Shown here: positions 17,121 through 25,152 of the stretch, piece after piece
Layout of the letters: every line of letters begins with the position of its first letter
Position numbering within the stretch: the first letter of the stretch is position 1
Assembly: GCA_963798445.1 (NCBI GenBank)
Contig: CAWCTH010000008.1
Coordinates: 248,001-312,000, forward strand
Source: DASXAI01 sp963798445
GTDB lineage: Bacteria > Actinomycetota > Acidimicrobiia > Acidimicrobiales > Ilumatobacteraceae
DNA: 64,000 nucleotides
Reading direction: 5' to 3'
Notes under the pieces: generated by a model
Database searches by the model: none
What the model saw: the letters and a program-made list of their open reading frames with translations, nothing else
Told to the model about the DNA's origin: nothing
Made by a program: the position numbers and the translations under genes

Positions 17121-18386
17121 TCAGTCGGCGGGGAGGAGGCGGACGATGGCGGCGGCGGCCTTGTAGGCCGCCTCGGCCGGCCCGAGCTCATCGGGGCGCA
17201 GGATGTTGGCCATGATCCGCAGCACCCACTCCATGAGGGTGCGGCTCCGCATCCCGACGCGGGTGAGCTCGCGCATGAGCCCCGGGTTCCCGATCACCTT
17301 GGCGAAGAGCCGGGCCACCTTGAAGTACAGCCCGTAGGTGTCCTGGAGCCGCCGCTCGTACGTCGTGAGCACCAGGGGGTCGCGGCCGCTGAGCGCTTCG
17401 TGCAGCACCTCGGCCGCCATGCGTCCGGTCTCGTAGGCGTAATCGATGCCCTCACCGTTGAACGGGTTGACCGTGCCGGCGGCGTCGCCCACCACGAGCC
17501 AGGTGGGTCCGGCCTTCGGCCCCACCGACCCGCCCATCGGGAGGCGCCCGCTCGTCGGCTTGCCACAGCCCTCCGACGGCTTCAGCTCCCAGTACGGCGG
17601 CGCGGTGGCGACGTACTCCTGCAGCAGATGCGTCGTGTTGACGCTCTTGAAGTCGCGGAACGTGGACAGCAGGCCGACGCCGATGTTCACGGTGCCGTCG
17701 CCGACGGGGAAGATCCATCCGTAGCCGGGCAGCGGATAGCCCGAGCGGTCCTTCACGTCCAGTGCCGACTCGATCCAGGGCTCGTCGTGCAGCGGGCTCT
17801 CCCAGTAGCCGCGGATGGCCGTGCCGTAGGGCCACTCGCGCGTGCGGAAGGTGCCGAGGGCCCGGCCGAAGCGGCTGTTGGCGCCGTCGGCCACTACGAC
17901 GTACTGCGCCCGCACGGTCTCGGGCCCGCTGGCGCCCTTGCGGCGGATCACCGCGCCCCGGACGAAACCCCGGTCCAGGACGGGCTCGATGGCCTCGGTC
18001 CCCTGCCACAGCGTGACGCCGGCCTTCACTGCGTTCTCGGCCACGAGCTCGTCGAGGTCGCGGCGTCGCACCACGTAGCCGTACGGGGGAAACTCGGGGT
18101 GCGAGGGCCACGGCAGTTCCAGCGCTCGCCCGTGGGCCGTGGCCCGCAGGCCCTCGAAGCGGTGGAACTGCTCCAGGCGGTCGCCCAGACCCATGTCGGC
18201 GAGCTGGCGCACCGCCCGGGGGGTGAGGCCGTCGCCGCAGGTCTTCTCCCGCGGGAAGGTCTTGCGCTCCAGCACGCACACGTCGTGGCCGGCCTGGGCC
18301 AGCCAGTAGCCCGTGGCGGCGCCGGCGGGACCACCACCGACGACGAGGACGTCGAAGTCCGGACGACCTTCCGTGCCGTCCGCCAA
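17121..18386 (-). CDS. Geranylgeranyl-reductase-family flavoprotein (MenJ-like menaquinone reductase candidate)
   Basis: A 421-residue FAD-dependent oxidoreductase of the GGR family. The N-terminal DVLVVGGGPAGAATGYWLA binds FAD, CGDGLTPRAV at about 50-60 is the family CxxG-type active-site region, and VVGDAAGTVNPFNGEGIDYA near 295-315 is the second FAD motif. Family members saturate isoprenoid chains of archaeal lipids, chlorophyll or, as MenJ in mycobacteria, menaquinone. The neighbouring cytochrome c and bc genes favour the menaquinone role (inference). The TTG start at 18386 lies 4 nt after the cytochrome c stop, so the two are probably one operon. Confidence 0.88.
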   Translation of the reverse strand: MADGTEGRPDFDVLVVGGGPAGAATGYWLAQAGHDVCVLERKTFPREKTCGDGLTPRAVRQLADMGLGDRLEQFHRFEGLRATAHGRALELPWPSHPEFPPYGYVVRRRDLDELVAENAVKAGVTLWQGTEAIEPVLDRGFVRGAVIRRKGASGPETVRAQYVVVADGANSRFGRALGTFRTREWPYGTAIRGYWESPLHDEPWIESALDVKDRSGYPLPGYGWIFPVGDGTVNIGVGLLSTFRDFKSVNTTHLLQEYVATAPPYWELKPSEGCGKPTSGRLPMGGSVGPKAGPTWLVVGDAAGTVNPFNGEGIDYAYETGRMAAEVLHEALSGRDPLVLTTYERRLQDTYGLYFKVARLFAKVIGNPGLMRELTRVGMRSRTLMEWVLRIMANILRPDELGPAEAAYKAAAAIVRLLPAD

Positions 18387-18390
18387 CGAG

Positions 18391-19182
18391 TTAGCCGTTC
18401 AGCTTGATCGGGATGTTGGCGCCGGCGAAGCCGCCCGCTTCGACGAGCGCGAAGTTGGGGGCGTCGGGGGCGCAGTAGTCGAGGTAGTCGGCTGACGCGA
18501 GGTCGCCGCCGCCCAGCCCGTAGCGCTCGTAGCACACGACCGCCAGGATCTCTATGTCGCTGAGCTCGCCGCCGGCCTGCTCGCCCCATGCCGGCATGGC
18601 CCCGCCGGCGCCGCGCTGGCCGCCGATGTGGCGGCCGGTGCCGTAGGGCTTGCCCACGTACGGCTTGTTGCCGGTGTAGACGAAGGAGATGTGGTCGGTG
18701 ATCTTGTCGAAGGACTTGTCCACCTCGCCACCGGCGAGCGGGTAGCCGACACCGCCCTCGCCGTTCACGCCGTGACACGACGAGCACTTGCTCTCGAAGA
18801 TGGCCTGACCCTGGCCGAGCGGTCCGCCCAGCGTCTTGGCCGGCGGCTCCAGCCCTCGGGCGTACATGTAGGCCCACAGCGGCAGGAGGCCAACCACGGG
18901 CAACGCCCAGAACGGGATGCGGCGGCGATTCTTGGCCGCCGCGATGAACGGCGGGTCCGGTTTGCGCGGCGGCGGGGCGGCCGGGGCCGTGCGGGCCCGC
19001 CCGGGGGCGGGGGCGGCGGCCGGTACCGCAGGCGTGGTGGCACCGGCCGGGACCGGCGCGCTGGCGCTCTCGGCCGGCGCGGCGGCGGCGGCGGGTGCTT
19101 CGTCTTCGCCGAGACCGAGGGCCGCCCTCCGTTCGCGAGATCGCTTCAGGAGGTGCTCGGGGATCTCCGTCACGGGCGCCAT
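18391..19182 (-). CDS. Membrane-anchored monoheme cytochrome c
   Basis: A 263-residue c-type cytochrome. After a charged N-terminus (VTEIPEHLLKRSRERRAALG) and an Ala/Pro-rich linker (25-70), one helix at about 89-108 (IPFWALPVVGLLPLWAYMYA) anchors it. The single heme site is CSSCH (Cys133, Cys136, His137), and a methionine in AMPAWGEQ is a candidate axial ligand. I chose ATG 19182; longer upstream frames cover the divergent promoter region. The N-terminal IPEHLL motif recurs in the cytochrome b subunit at 21069, which suggests both join the same complex. It is divergent from the bc operon and lies upstream of the GGR flavoprotein. Confidence 0.9.
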   Translation of the reverse strand: MAPVTEIPEHLLKRSRERRAALGLGEDEAPAAAAAPAESASAPVPAGATTPAVPAAAPAPGRARTAPAAPPPRKPDPPFIAAAKNRRRIPFWALPVVGLLPLWAYMYARGLEPPAKTLGGPLGQGQAIFESKCSSCHGVNGEGGVGYPLAGGEVDKSFDKITDHISFVYTGNKPYVGKPYGTGRHIGGQRGAGGAMPAWGEQAGGELSDIEILAVVCYERYGLGGGDLASADYLDYCAPDAPNFALVEAGGFAGANIPIKLNG

Positions 19183-19319
19183 CGTAGAGGCCGCCCTGGG
19201 CCGCTCGTGAATCGCGTCGCAAGCAAATCGGCGCGGATTCGGCGGCCATGGGGTCGGGTGGTAGACACCGAACCTGGTCCGGCCCCGTATGGTCTGAGAG
19301 GAAGACCCTGTGGCTAGTG

Positions 19320-19337
19320 TTGTGAGCAGATTCACGA
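19320..19337 (+). promoter_or_regulatory. Putative Rex operator upstream of the bc/nuo1 block
   Basis: TTGTGAGCAGATTCACGA matches TTGTGAA-N4-TTCACAA at 12 of 14 fixed positions. It overlaps a TAGTGT -10-like hexamer at 19315-19320 and sits 16 nt before the first gene (GTG 19354), with a GAGGAGG ribosome site in between. The genes from 19354 to 39867 run on one strand with gaps under 30 nt, so this one site could govern a roughly 20-kb transcript. It is the best of the three Rex-like sites in the window. Confidence 0.65.
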
Positions 19338-19353
19338 GGAGGAGCTGCCCGGC

Positions 19354-19833
19354 GTGATCGTGGCGATCGACGTGCTCAAGTGGCCCGGAATGAACGTGCA
19401 GTTCATCGTGTCGTTCTTGGGTGCTGTGCTGCTCACCGTGGTCGCCATCCCCTATGGGAAGCGGCGCCCGATCGGCTCGCCCCTCACGTGGGGGCAGGCC
19501 ATGTTGGCGGCCACCTACGTGTTCGGGGTGTTCTTCCTGGCCTACGGGATCGTGCCCCACCAGTGGCTCACCCACGAGCAGAACCAGCTCAACTGGCGCG
19601 CCGACCGCATCTGGATCGGCCACAACTCCGCCGCCGAAGTCCTGTCCACCTCACTGCTGCCCTTCGACGTCACCTTCCAGGCCCTGGGTGACATCATCGT
19701 GGTCGGCATCTACGGCTTCTTCCTGGGCCTGCAGATCTTCATCTTCTCCTGGTGGCAGAAGCGGGGCCGGGCCAAGCCGGCCGCCGAGCTGCCCACCTCC
19801 ACCTACGGTCGACCGCTCGTGAGAAAGGGGTAA
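19354..19833 (+). CDS. Membrane protein heading the cytochrome bc operon, unknown function
   Basis: I do not recognise a named family. The 159-residue protein has three predicted membrane helices: NVQFIVSFLGAVLLTVVAI near 14-32, MLAATYVFGVFFLAYGIV near 50-67, and IIVVGIYGFFLGLQIFIFSW near 114-133. Between the second and third helices is a polar stretch with QNQLNWRADRIWIGHNSAA. It starts with GTG after a GAGGAGG ribosome site and is the first gene after the Rex-like operator, directly before the ferredoxin and cytochrome b genes. A structural or assembly role in the bc complex is the simplest guess from context. Confidence 0.75.
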   Translation: MIVAIDVLKWPGMNVQFIVSFLGAVLLTVVAIPYGKRRPIGSPLTWGQAMLAATYVFGVFFLAYGIVPHQWLTHEQNQLNWRADRIWIGHNSAAEVLSTSLLPFDVTFQALGDIIVVGIYGFFLGLQIFIFSWWQKRGRAKPAAELPTSTYGRPLVRKG

Positions 19834-19841
19834 GCGCTCCC

Positions 19842-20255
19842 ATGGCCCGTACCGACGCCAACCCCCCCATGCCTGAATGGAGTGCCGAGTACCAGCTCGT
19901 CGAGGTCGACGCCGCCTACCTCACCAAGGCGGTCAAGCCGAAGCAGTTCATCCACATCGACCAGTCCGAGTGCATCATGTGCGAGGGCTGCGTCGACATC
20001 TGCCCGTGGAAGTGCATCTTCATGGTCACGCCGGACGCGGTGGCCGAGTCGCTGAACACCGAGCAGCCCGGTGAGGACCCCAGGGACCACGTGGTCTTCA
20101 TCATCGACGACGACGTCTGCACCCGGTGCGCCCTTTGCGTCGACCGGTGCCCGACGGGTGTCATCATCCTCGGCAAGGTGGGTGCGGCGCCGGCCGGCGG
20201 CGACTCCCACGTGCGTACGGCCAACCACGGCTACGCCTACGGCATGCGGTTCTAG
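19842..20255 (+). CDS. Ferredoxin with two [4Fe-4S] clusters
   Basis: A 137-residue iron-sulfur protein with two classical cluster motifs, CIMCEGCVDICP (Cys44, 47, 50, 54) and CTRCALCVDRCP (Cys93, 96, 99, 103), plus an extra Cys58. The motifs are separated by about 38 residues, longer than in small clostridial ferredoxins. ATG 19842 is chosen because the upstream in-frame extension overlaps the previous gene. It lies 15 nt before cytochrome b. A ferredoxin inside a cytochrome bc operon is unusual; it might pass electrons to or from the quinol-oxidising complex or the EFG-less complex I (inference). Confidence 0.92.
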   Translation: MARTDANPPMPEWSAEYQLVEVDAAYLTKAVKPKQFIHIDQSECIMCEGCVDICPWKCIFMVTPDAVAESLNTEQPGEDPRDHVVFIIDDDVCTRCALCVDRCPTGVIILGKVGAAPAGGDSHVRTANHGYAYGMRF

Positions 20256-20269
20256 GACCAGGAGAATTC

Positions 20270-21055
20270 GTGGCCAAGACCCTCGACGAGAAGCCCCGCA
20301 AGAGCATGGGCGAGCGCGTCAGCGAACTGAACGGCAAGGTTCAGGGCTCGCAGGCGTGGAACTCCATCTTCCGGCCGGGTTCCATCTTCCGGAAGGGCTA
20401 CACCGACAGCCCTCGCAACCGGTCCTACGTGATCATGAACTCGGTGCTGTACCACCTGCACCCGGTGAAGGTGAAGCGCCACGCGGTGAAGGTCAGCTAC
20501 ACGCTGTGCCTCGGCGGGCTCAGCTTCTTCCTGTTCATCCTGCTCACGGTGACGGGCATCTTCCTGATGTTCTTCTACCGCCCCACCACCGCCCAGGCCT
20601 GGAACGACATCTACACGTTGAAGACGTCGGTGACCTTCGGCCTGCTGGTCAGAAACATGCACCGATGGGCGGCCCACCTCATGGTGCTGTCGGTGTTCCT
20701 GCACATGGCGCGCGTGTTCTACCACGGCGCCTACAAGCCGCCACGAGAGTTCAACTGGGTGATCGGCGTCATCCTGCTCACGCTCACCCTGCTGCTGTCG
20801 TTCACCGGCTACCTGCTGCCGTGGGACCAGCTGGCCCTGTGGGCGGTCACGGTCGGCACCAACATGATGGGGTACACGCCGGTCTTCGGCAGTCAGGTGC
20901 GGTTCGTGCTCCTCGGCGGGGTCGAGATCGGTTCGGAGACGTTGCTGCGGTGGTACGTGCTCCACGTGCTGATGTTGCCGTTCGTGATCGTCATCTTCAT
21001 GGCCATCCACTTCTGGCGGGTCCGCAAGGACGGCGGGATCTCGGGGCCGCTGTGA
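20270..21055 (+). CDS. Cytochrome b, N-terminal part (b6-like)
   Basis: This is the diheme membrane core of the quinol:cytochrome c reductase. The 261-residue protein has four helices with heme-ligand histidines in MHRWAAHLMVLSVFLHMARVF and near the end in YVLHVLMLPFVIVIFMAIHFW, and the FTGYLLPWDQLA loop typical of cytochrome b. The family's second half is encoded separately at 21069, so cytochrome b is split as in b6f complexes, whereas most actinobacteria have one fused qcrB. The GTG start at 20270 follows AGGAGA. Residues before the first helix (about 1-70) are a longer cytoplasmic extension than in b6. Confidence 0.93.
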   Translation: MAKTLDEKPRKSMGERVSELNGKVQGSQAWNSIFRPGSIFRKGYTDSPRNRSYVIMNSVLYHLHPVKVKRHAVKVSYTLCLGGLSFFLFILLTVTGIFLMFFYRPTTAQAWNDIYTLKTSVTFGLLVRNMHRWAAHLMVLSVFLHMARVFYHGAYKPPREFNWVIGVILLTLTLLLSFTGYLLPWDQLALWAVTVGTNMMGYTPVFGSQVRFVLLGGVEIGSETLLRWYVLHVLMLPFVIVIFMAIHFWRVRKDGGISGPL

Positions 21056-21068
21056 TGGGAGCGCTGCG

Positions 21069-21881
21069 ATGACCGAGATCCCGGAACACCTCCGCAAGCG
21101 AGCCGAAGAGGCACGCGCCAAGGCGGCTGCCGCTCGCGGCGAAGAGACGCCGGTCGAGAACCCTCCGGCGCCCGACGCTGCGGCCGACACCCCCGACGCG
21201 CCCACCTCCGAGGCCGGTTCGCGCATCCCCGCCCACCTCCTCGAGCGCAGTCGCGCCGCCAAGGCGCGCGCCGGAGGCGAGGGCGAGGAGCCGAGCGGCG
21301 GCGGCGGCGTGGCCGTGGCCGAGCGTCCCGGAGGGGTGGCGGCGGCGGTTCCGGCCGCCGGCCTCCCGGTCGGTGCCGGTCCGGGTGGTCACACCCAGCG
21401 GCTGCTCACCGTCGTCAAGTCGGGGTCCATCCAAGAGGTGAAGGCCAGCCCGGTCGACAAGGTGCACACCTGGCCCCACCTGCTGATCGGCGAGTTCGTG
21501 GCCGCCCTCGCCTGCACCGCGTTCACCTTCATCTTCTCGGTCTTCGTCGACGCCCCGCTGTTGCAGCTCGCCAACGTCAACCGCACCCCCAACCCGTCGA
21601 AGGCGCCCTGGTACTTCCTCGGCCTCCAAGAGCTGCTCACCATGTTCCACCCCATGGTGGCCGGCGTCACCATTCCCGGCATGGGCCTGTTCGCCCTCAT
21701 GCTGGCCCCCTACAGCGACCGCAACCCCAGCAACAAGCCCGAGGATCGCAAGTTCGCCATCAGCATCTTCACGATCTTCCTCATGTTCTGGGCTGTCCTC
21801 GTCATCCTCGGCTCCTTCTTCCGCGGCCCCGGGTTCAACTTCACCTTCCCGTGGCGCGACGGCATCTTCTTCGATCTCTGA
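21069..21881 (+). CDS. Cytochrome b, C-terminal part (subunit IV-like) with N-terminal extension
   Basis: The last 150 of 270 residues match the C-terminal half of cytochrome b: VDKVHTWPHLLIGEF, the quinol-site loop NPSKAPWYFLGLQELL (a variant of PEWYFL) and LPLSDRN-like APYSDRNPSNKPEDRKFAIS before the last helix. The first 115 residues are a hydrophilic extension with MTEIPEHLRKRAEEARAKAA and a second copy SRIPAHLLERSRAAKARAGG, then Gly/Ala/Val-rich sequence. That motif also opens the cytochrome c at 18391-19182. It lies 13 nt after the N-terminal half and is co-transcribed. Confidence 0.9.
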   Translation: MTEIPEHLRKRAEEARAKAAAARGEETPVENPPAPDAAADTPDAPTSEAGSRIPAHLLERSRAAKARAGGEGEEPSGGGGVAVAERPGGVAAAVPAAGLPVGAGPGGHTQRLLTVVKSGSIQEVKASPVDKVHTWPHLLIGEFVAALACTAFTFIFSVFVDAPLLQLANVNRTPNPSKAPWYFLGLQELLTMFHPMVAGVTIPGMGLFALMLAPYSDRNPSNKPEDRKFAISIFTIFLMFWAVLVILGSFFRGPGFNFTFPWRDGIFFDL

Positions 21882-21891
21882 GGTTCCACAG

Positions 21892-22755
21892 ATGAGCTCC
21901 ACCGCCGTGATCGTCATCGTCATCGCCGCACTGGTCGTACTGGCGGCAATCGCTTTCGTCACCGCCGCCCGCCGCGGCGACGTGCGTCGAGGCGCGGGCT
22001 CGCTGTCGCGCGAGACGCGCCGCAAGGACCGCAGCACGCCGCCCGCCACCGCCGTCGAAGAGCAGCCCGCCACCGGCAAGGAGGTGGAGCGGGCGGCCGT
22101 GGCCGAGCGCTCCACCGCGCTGGAGCCCGCCCGGTCGGCCGCCCCGGCCCCCTGGACGCCGCCCGATCCCGAGACGGTGGCCTTCACCCGACGCCGGTTC
22201 TTCAACCGCTCGGCCGTCACGCTCATGGGCGTTGGTCTGTCGGGCTTCGGCATCGCCTCCATCGCCTTCCTCTGGCCGAAGGTCGGCGGTGGGTTCGGCT
22301 CCAAGATCAACGCCGGCAAGGTCGACGACCTCAACTCCCAGATCGAGGGAGCCAAGAACGCGCTGTACCTCGCCGAGGCGCGCACCTGGCTGGTCCAGTA
22401 CCCGAAGGAAGCCTTGCCCAAGGCCGAGAAGGTCTACGGCGGGGCGGTGTTGACCGGCATGGAAGCCGGATTCGTGGCGCTGTATCAGAAGTGCGTCCAC
22501 CTCGGCTGCCGGGTGCCGTTCTGCGAGACGTCGCAGTGGTTCGAGTGCCCGTGCCACGGCTCGCAGTACAACCGGGTCGGCGAGAAGAAGGGTGGGCCCG
22601 CCCCGCGTGGCCTCGACCGGTTCGCCATCTCGATCACCGGAGGGAACCTGATCATCAACACCGGCGCCATCACCCTGGGCCCGACGATCGGTACCAACAC
22701 CACCGGCCAGGAGGCCGAGGGCCCCCACTGCATCACCTCGGCCGGGGGTCACTGA
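21892..22755 (+). CDS. Rieske [2Fe-2S] subunit of the bc complex
   Basis: The 287-residue protein carries the Rieske motifs CVHLGC (Cys201, His203, Cys206) and CPCHGSQYN (Cys219, Cys221, His222); Cys206 and Cys221 would form the stabilising disulfide. An N-terminal helix (about 5-22) and a second segment after TRRRFFNRSAV (100-110), which resembles a twin-arginine signal anchor, place the cluster domain outside the membrane. It oxidises quinol together with cytochrome b. The stop is immediately followed by the GTG of the diheme cytochrome. The spacer between anchor and cluster is longer than in mitochondrial forms. Confidence 0.95.
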   Translation: MSSTAVIVIVIAALVVLAAIAFVTAARRGDVRRGAGSLSRETRRKDRSTPPATAVEEQPATGKEVERAAVAERSTALEPARSAAPAPWTPPDPETVAFTRRRFFNRSAVTLMGVGLSGFGIASIAFLWPKVGGGFGSKINAGKVDDLNSQIEGAKNALYLAEARTWLVQYPKEALPKAEKVYGGAVLTGMEAGFVALYQKCVHLGCRVPFCETSQWFECPCHGSQYNRVGEKKGGPAPRGLDRFAISITGGNLIINTGAITLGPTIGTNTTGQEAEGPHCITSAGGH

Positions 22756-23844
22756 GTGCTGTACGCCAAGGCATCCACGCAGAGCATCGCCATCGTCATC
22801 CTGGTGGTGCTCACCGGCGCGTGGCTGGTGTACCTCCTGTGGAACGTACGGAAGGCGGCCCGGCCCGAGATCGGCTCGGAGATCGAGCTCGCCCCGAACC
22901 GCCAGCCCTACCTCGACGACGAGCAGCTCGAAGGACCCCGACTGGAGAAGTTCCAGCTGATCGGGCTGGGCATGCTGGCGATCAGCGCGGTCGGCCTGCC
23001 GCTGTACTGGTTGCACGAGCCCGCCCGCCAGCTCGGCATGGTGGAGGACTACGAGACGACCTTCGCCCGGTGGGGCTCGCGCGACTTCGCCACCACCGCC
23101 GACGGTGGCTTCAACTGCGCCGGCTGCCACGGCGGCATGAAGGCCCAGGGCGGCGTGGCGGCGTACACGATCACCGAGCCCCGAACCGGTGAGGTCCAGG
23201 CGGTCAACTGGACGGCACCGGCGCTCAACACGGTCTTGTACCGCTTCTCGGTCGAAGAGGTCACGTACATCATCACCTACGGCCGGCCGTTCTCCCCGAT
23301 GTCCGCCTGGGGCGTCGCCGGCGGTGGCCCGATGAACGACCAGCAGATCAGCGACCTCATCGCCTACCTGGCCAGCATCCAGATACCGATGGAGGGCTGC
23401 ACCTCCAGCGCCGGGCCGATCTGCGATGGCGGGCACCTGCCCGCCGGTGACCCTGCCAACCCCGCCGTCAACACGCAGGCGGCCATCCAGGCGGCGGCCG
23501 AGGCGTCGGTGCAGTCGGGCAAGTACAAGACGCTGGGCGAGGCGCTCTTCAACCTCGATCTCAACGGCGGCGCCTACTCCTGCGCCCGCTGCCACACCAA
23601 GGGCTGGTCCTACGGCAATCCCCAGCAATCGGGTGGCGGCGCCATGGGTCCCAACCTCACCAACGGCGACACCGTGCGACAGTTCCCGAACGAGGATGAC
23701 CACGTGACCTTCGTCGAGAACGGCTCGGTCGACGGCAAGAAGTACGGCGAGCAAGGTCAAGGCTCGGGCCGTATGCCCGGGTTCGGCCAGATGCTCACGA
23801 CCGAACAGATCCAAGCCATCGTCGAGTACGAGCGGAGCCTCTGA
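22756..23844 (+). CDS. Diheme cytochrome c of the bc complex
   Basis: A 362-residue membrane cytochrome with two heme sites, CAGCH (Cys121, Cys124, His125) and CARCH (Cys276, Cys279, His280), each in a class I cytochrome c domain. There are two N-terminal helices, about 9-29 and 68-85. An additional cysteine pair at 215 and 223 may form a disulfide. It plays the part of QcrC, which in actinobacteria is also diheme, though the layout with two leading helices differs. GTG 22756 directly follows the Rieske stop with no gap. The C-terminal GRMPGFGQMLT contains candidate methionine ligands. Confidence 0.92.
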   Translation: MLYAKASTQSIAIVILVVLTGAWLVYLLWNVRKAARPEIGSEIELAPNRQPYLDDEQLEGPRLEKFQLIGLGMLAISAVGLPLYWLHEPARQLGMVEDYETTFARWGSRDFATTADGGFNCAGCHGGMKAQGGVAAYTITEPRTGEVQAVNWTAPALNTVLYRFSVEEVTYIITYGRPFSPMSAWGVAGGGPMNDQQISDLIAYLASIQIPMEGCTSSAGPICDGGHLPAGDPANPAVNTQAAIQAAAEASVQSGKYKTLGEALFNLDLNGGAYSCARCHTKGWSYGNPQQSGGGAMGPNLTNGDTVRQFPNEDDHVTFVENGSVDGKKYGEQGQGSGRMPGFGQMLTTEQIQAIVEYERSL

Positions 23845-24656
23845 TGTCAGGCACCATGACGCTGGCGGTCACGTGGAGCCCCTTCCTTCGGGGCATCATC
23901 GTGGTGCTCATCGCCTTCGGCGTGCTGTGCGGCAGCACCTACCTCCTGCTGCTCACCAACCTCGGCGCCCGCCTCGGCTTCCTTGTGGCGATGGCCGGTT
24001 TGTTCGGCTGGCTGGCCCTCATGGGCGCGGTCTGGGTGATCTACGGGATCGGGCTCAAGGGCGCGGACCCGACGTGGAAGCCGGTCGCCGTGGTCAACCA
24101 ACCCGAAGCGCTCGCCACCAATCCCATCATCGGCGGAGACGGTTTCTTACAATCGACCGAGGACCAGAAGGTCGATGGCTGGCGCCGCCTGGCCGAAGAC
24201 GATCCCGAGCGGGGCCAGGCCGTCGCCGCGTCCGATGACATCCTGCAGAACCAGGCCCAGGTCTTCCATGCCGGTGACTACATCACCGTGGCGGTGTTCG
24301 ACAAGGGCGGCAGCCGCTACCCCATGTTCGGCAGCTTCGATCTGTTCGCCTTCTTCCACCGGCCTCACTACGCCCTCGTCAAGGTGCAGCCGGTCATCCT
24401 GCAGAACACGGAGCCGGGCAAGGCGCCGCCGCCGCCCCTGCCCGACAACTCGCAACCGCCGCGATACGTGCTCATGAAGCGTGACCTCGGCAACCGGCGC
24501 CGTCCGGCGGCATTGATCTTCCTCGGCTCCACCATCATCTTCCTGTACCTGTGCTGGGTCTTGCACCGACGGGAGAAATTGGTCGCCGCCAACCGCAGTG
24601 CCACCGCTACCGCCCAGACCGGCGAAGAGCTCGAGCGCGTCGGTTCGGAGGTGTAG
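23844..24656 (+). CDS. Membrane protein between cytochrome bc and nuoA, unknown function
   Basis: Not recognised. The 270-residue protein has two N-terminal helices (about 14-36, IIVVLIAFGVLCGSTYLLLL, and 44-68, FLVAMAGLFGWLALMGAVWVIYG), a roughly 150-residue soluble domain, and one C-terminal helix (about 222-240, ALIFLGSTIIFLYLCWVLH). The soluble part includes VFHAGDYITVAVFDKGG and a proline-rich stretch. The ATG overlaps the diheme cytochrome stop (TGATG) and nuoA follows 3 nt after the stop. Position suggests a subunit or assembly factor specific to this respiratory block (inference). Confidence 0.75.
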   Translation: MSGTMTLAVTWSPFLRGIIVVLIAFGVLCGSTYLLLLTNLGARLGFLVAMAGLFGWLALMGAVWVIYGIGLKGADPTWKPVAVVNQPEALATNPIIGGDGFLQSTEDQKVDGWRRLAEDDPERGQAVAASDDILQNQAQVFHAGDYITVAVFDKGGSRYPMFGSFDLFAFFHRPHYALVKVQPVILQNTEPGKAPPPPLPDNSQPPRYVLMKRDLGNRRRPAALIFLGSTIIFLYLCWVLHRREKLVAANRSATATAQTGEELERVGSEV

Positions 24657-24659
24657 CCG

Positions 24660-25127
24660 ATGGGTCAGTACCTTGCTGTCGTCTTGCTGTTCGGCCTCGG
24701 CGTGCTGTTCGCGTCGGGCAGCTTCATCACCAACAAGATCATGGTGAAGGAACGCCCCAACGCGGCCAAGGCGGGGCCGTACGAATGCGGCATCGTGCCC
24801 AGCAAGGAGCCACCCGAGCGCTTCGGTGTGGGCTTCTACCTCGTGGCCATGCTGTTCATCATCTTTGACATCGAGATCGTGTTCCTCTACCCGTACGTCG
24901 TGTCGCGCGCCTCGCTCGGCGCCTACGCGTTCTGGGAGGTCATCGGCTTCAGCATCGTCTTCTTCGCCGCCTTCGTGTACGTGGTGGCCAGGGGCGGACT
25001 CGACTGGGGCCCGGCTCGTGCCAAGGTGCGGCGGCTGACGTCGGCGGTGTCGGCCGACCGCACCACCGCGTCCACCATCCGCCGCGTCGGCCTCGAGGGC
25101 CGCGAAGAGCCCGAAGCGGCGGCGTGA
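24660..25127 (+). CDS. nuoA: NADH-quinone oxidoreductase subunit A (complex I, set 1)
   Basis: Small membrane subunit of complex I near the quinone channel. The 155-residue protein has three helices and the NuoA loop YECGIVPSKEPPERFGVGFY, including the conserved cysteine, followed by FIIFDIEIVFLYPYVV with the acidic residues of the family. It carries a C-terminal extension of about 35 polar residues absent from most NuoA. It opens the 14-gene nuo cluster and is transcribed with the upstream bc genes. Confidence 0.95.
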   Translation: MGQYLAVVLLFGLGVLFASGSFITNKIMVKERPNAAKAGPYECGIVPSKEPPERFGVGFYLVAMLFIIFDIEIVFLYPYVVSRASLGAYAFWEVIGFSIVFFAAFVYVVARGGLDWGPARAKVRRLTSAVSADRTTASTIRRVGLEGREEPEAAA

Positions 25128-25152
25128 CCAGCGTGAGGAAGGAGGTCGTGTC

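Noticed and set aside
18391..19623. A 410-residue version of the cytochrome c
   Set aside because: The first 147 residues are antisense to the next operon and cross its promoter; ATG 19182 gives the natural start.
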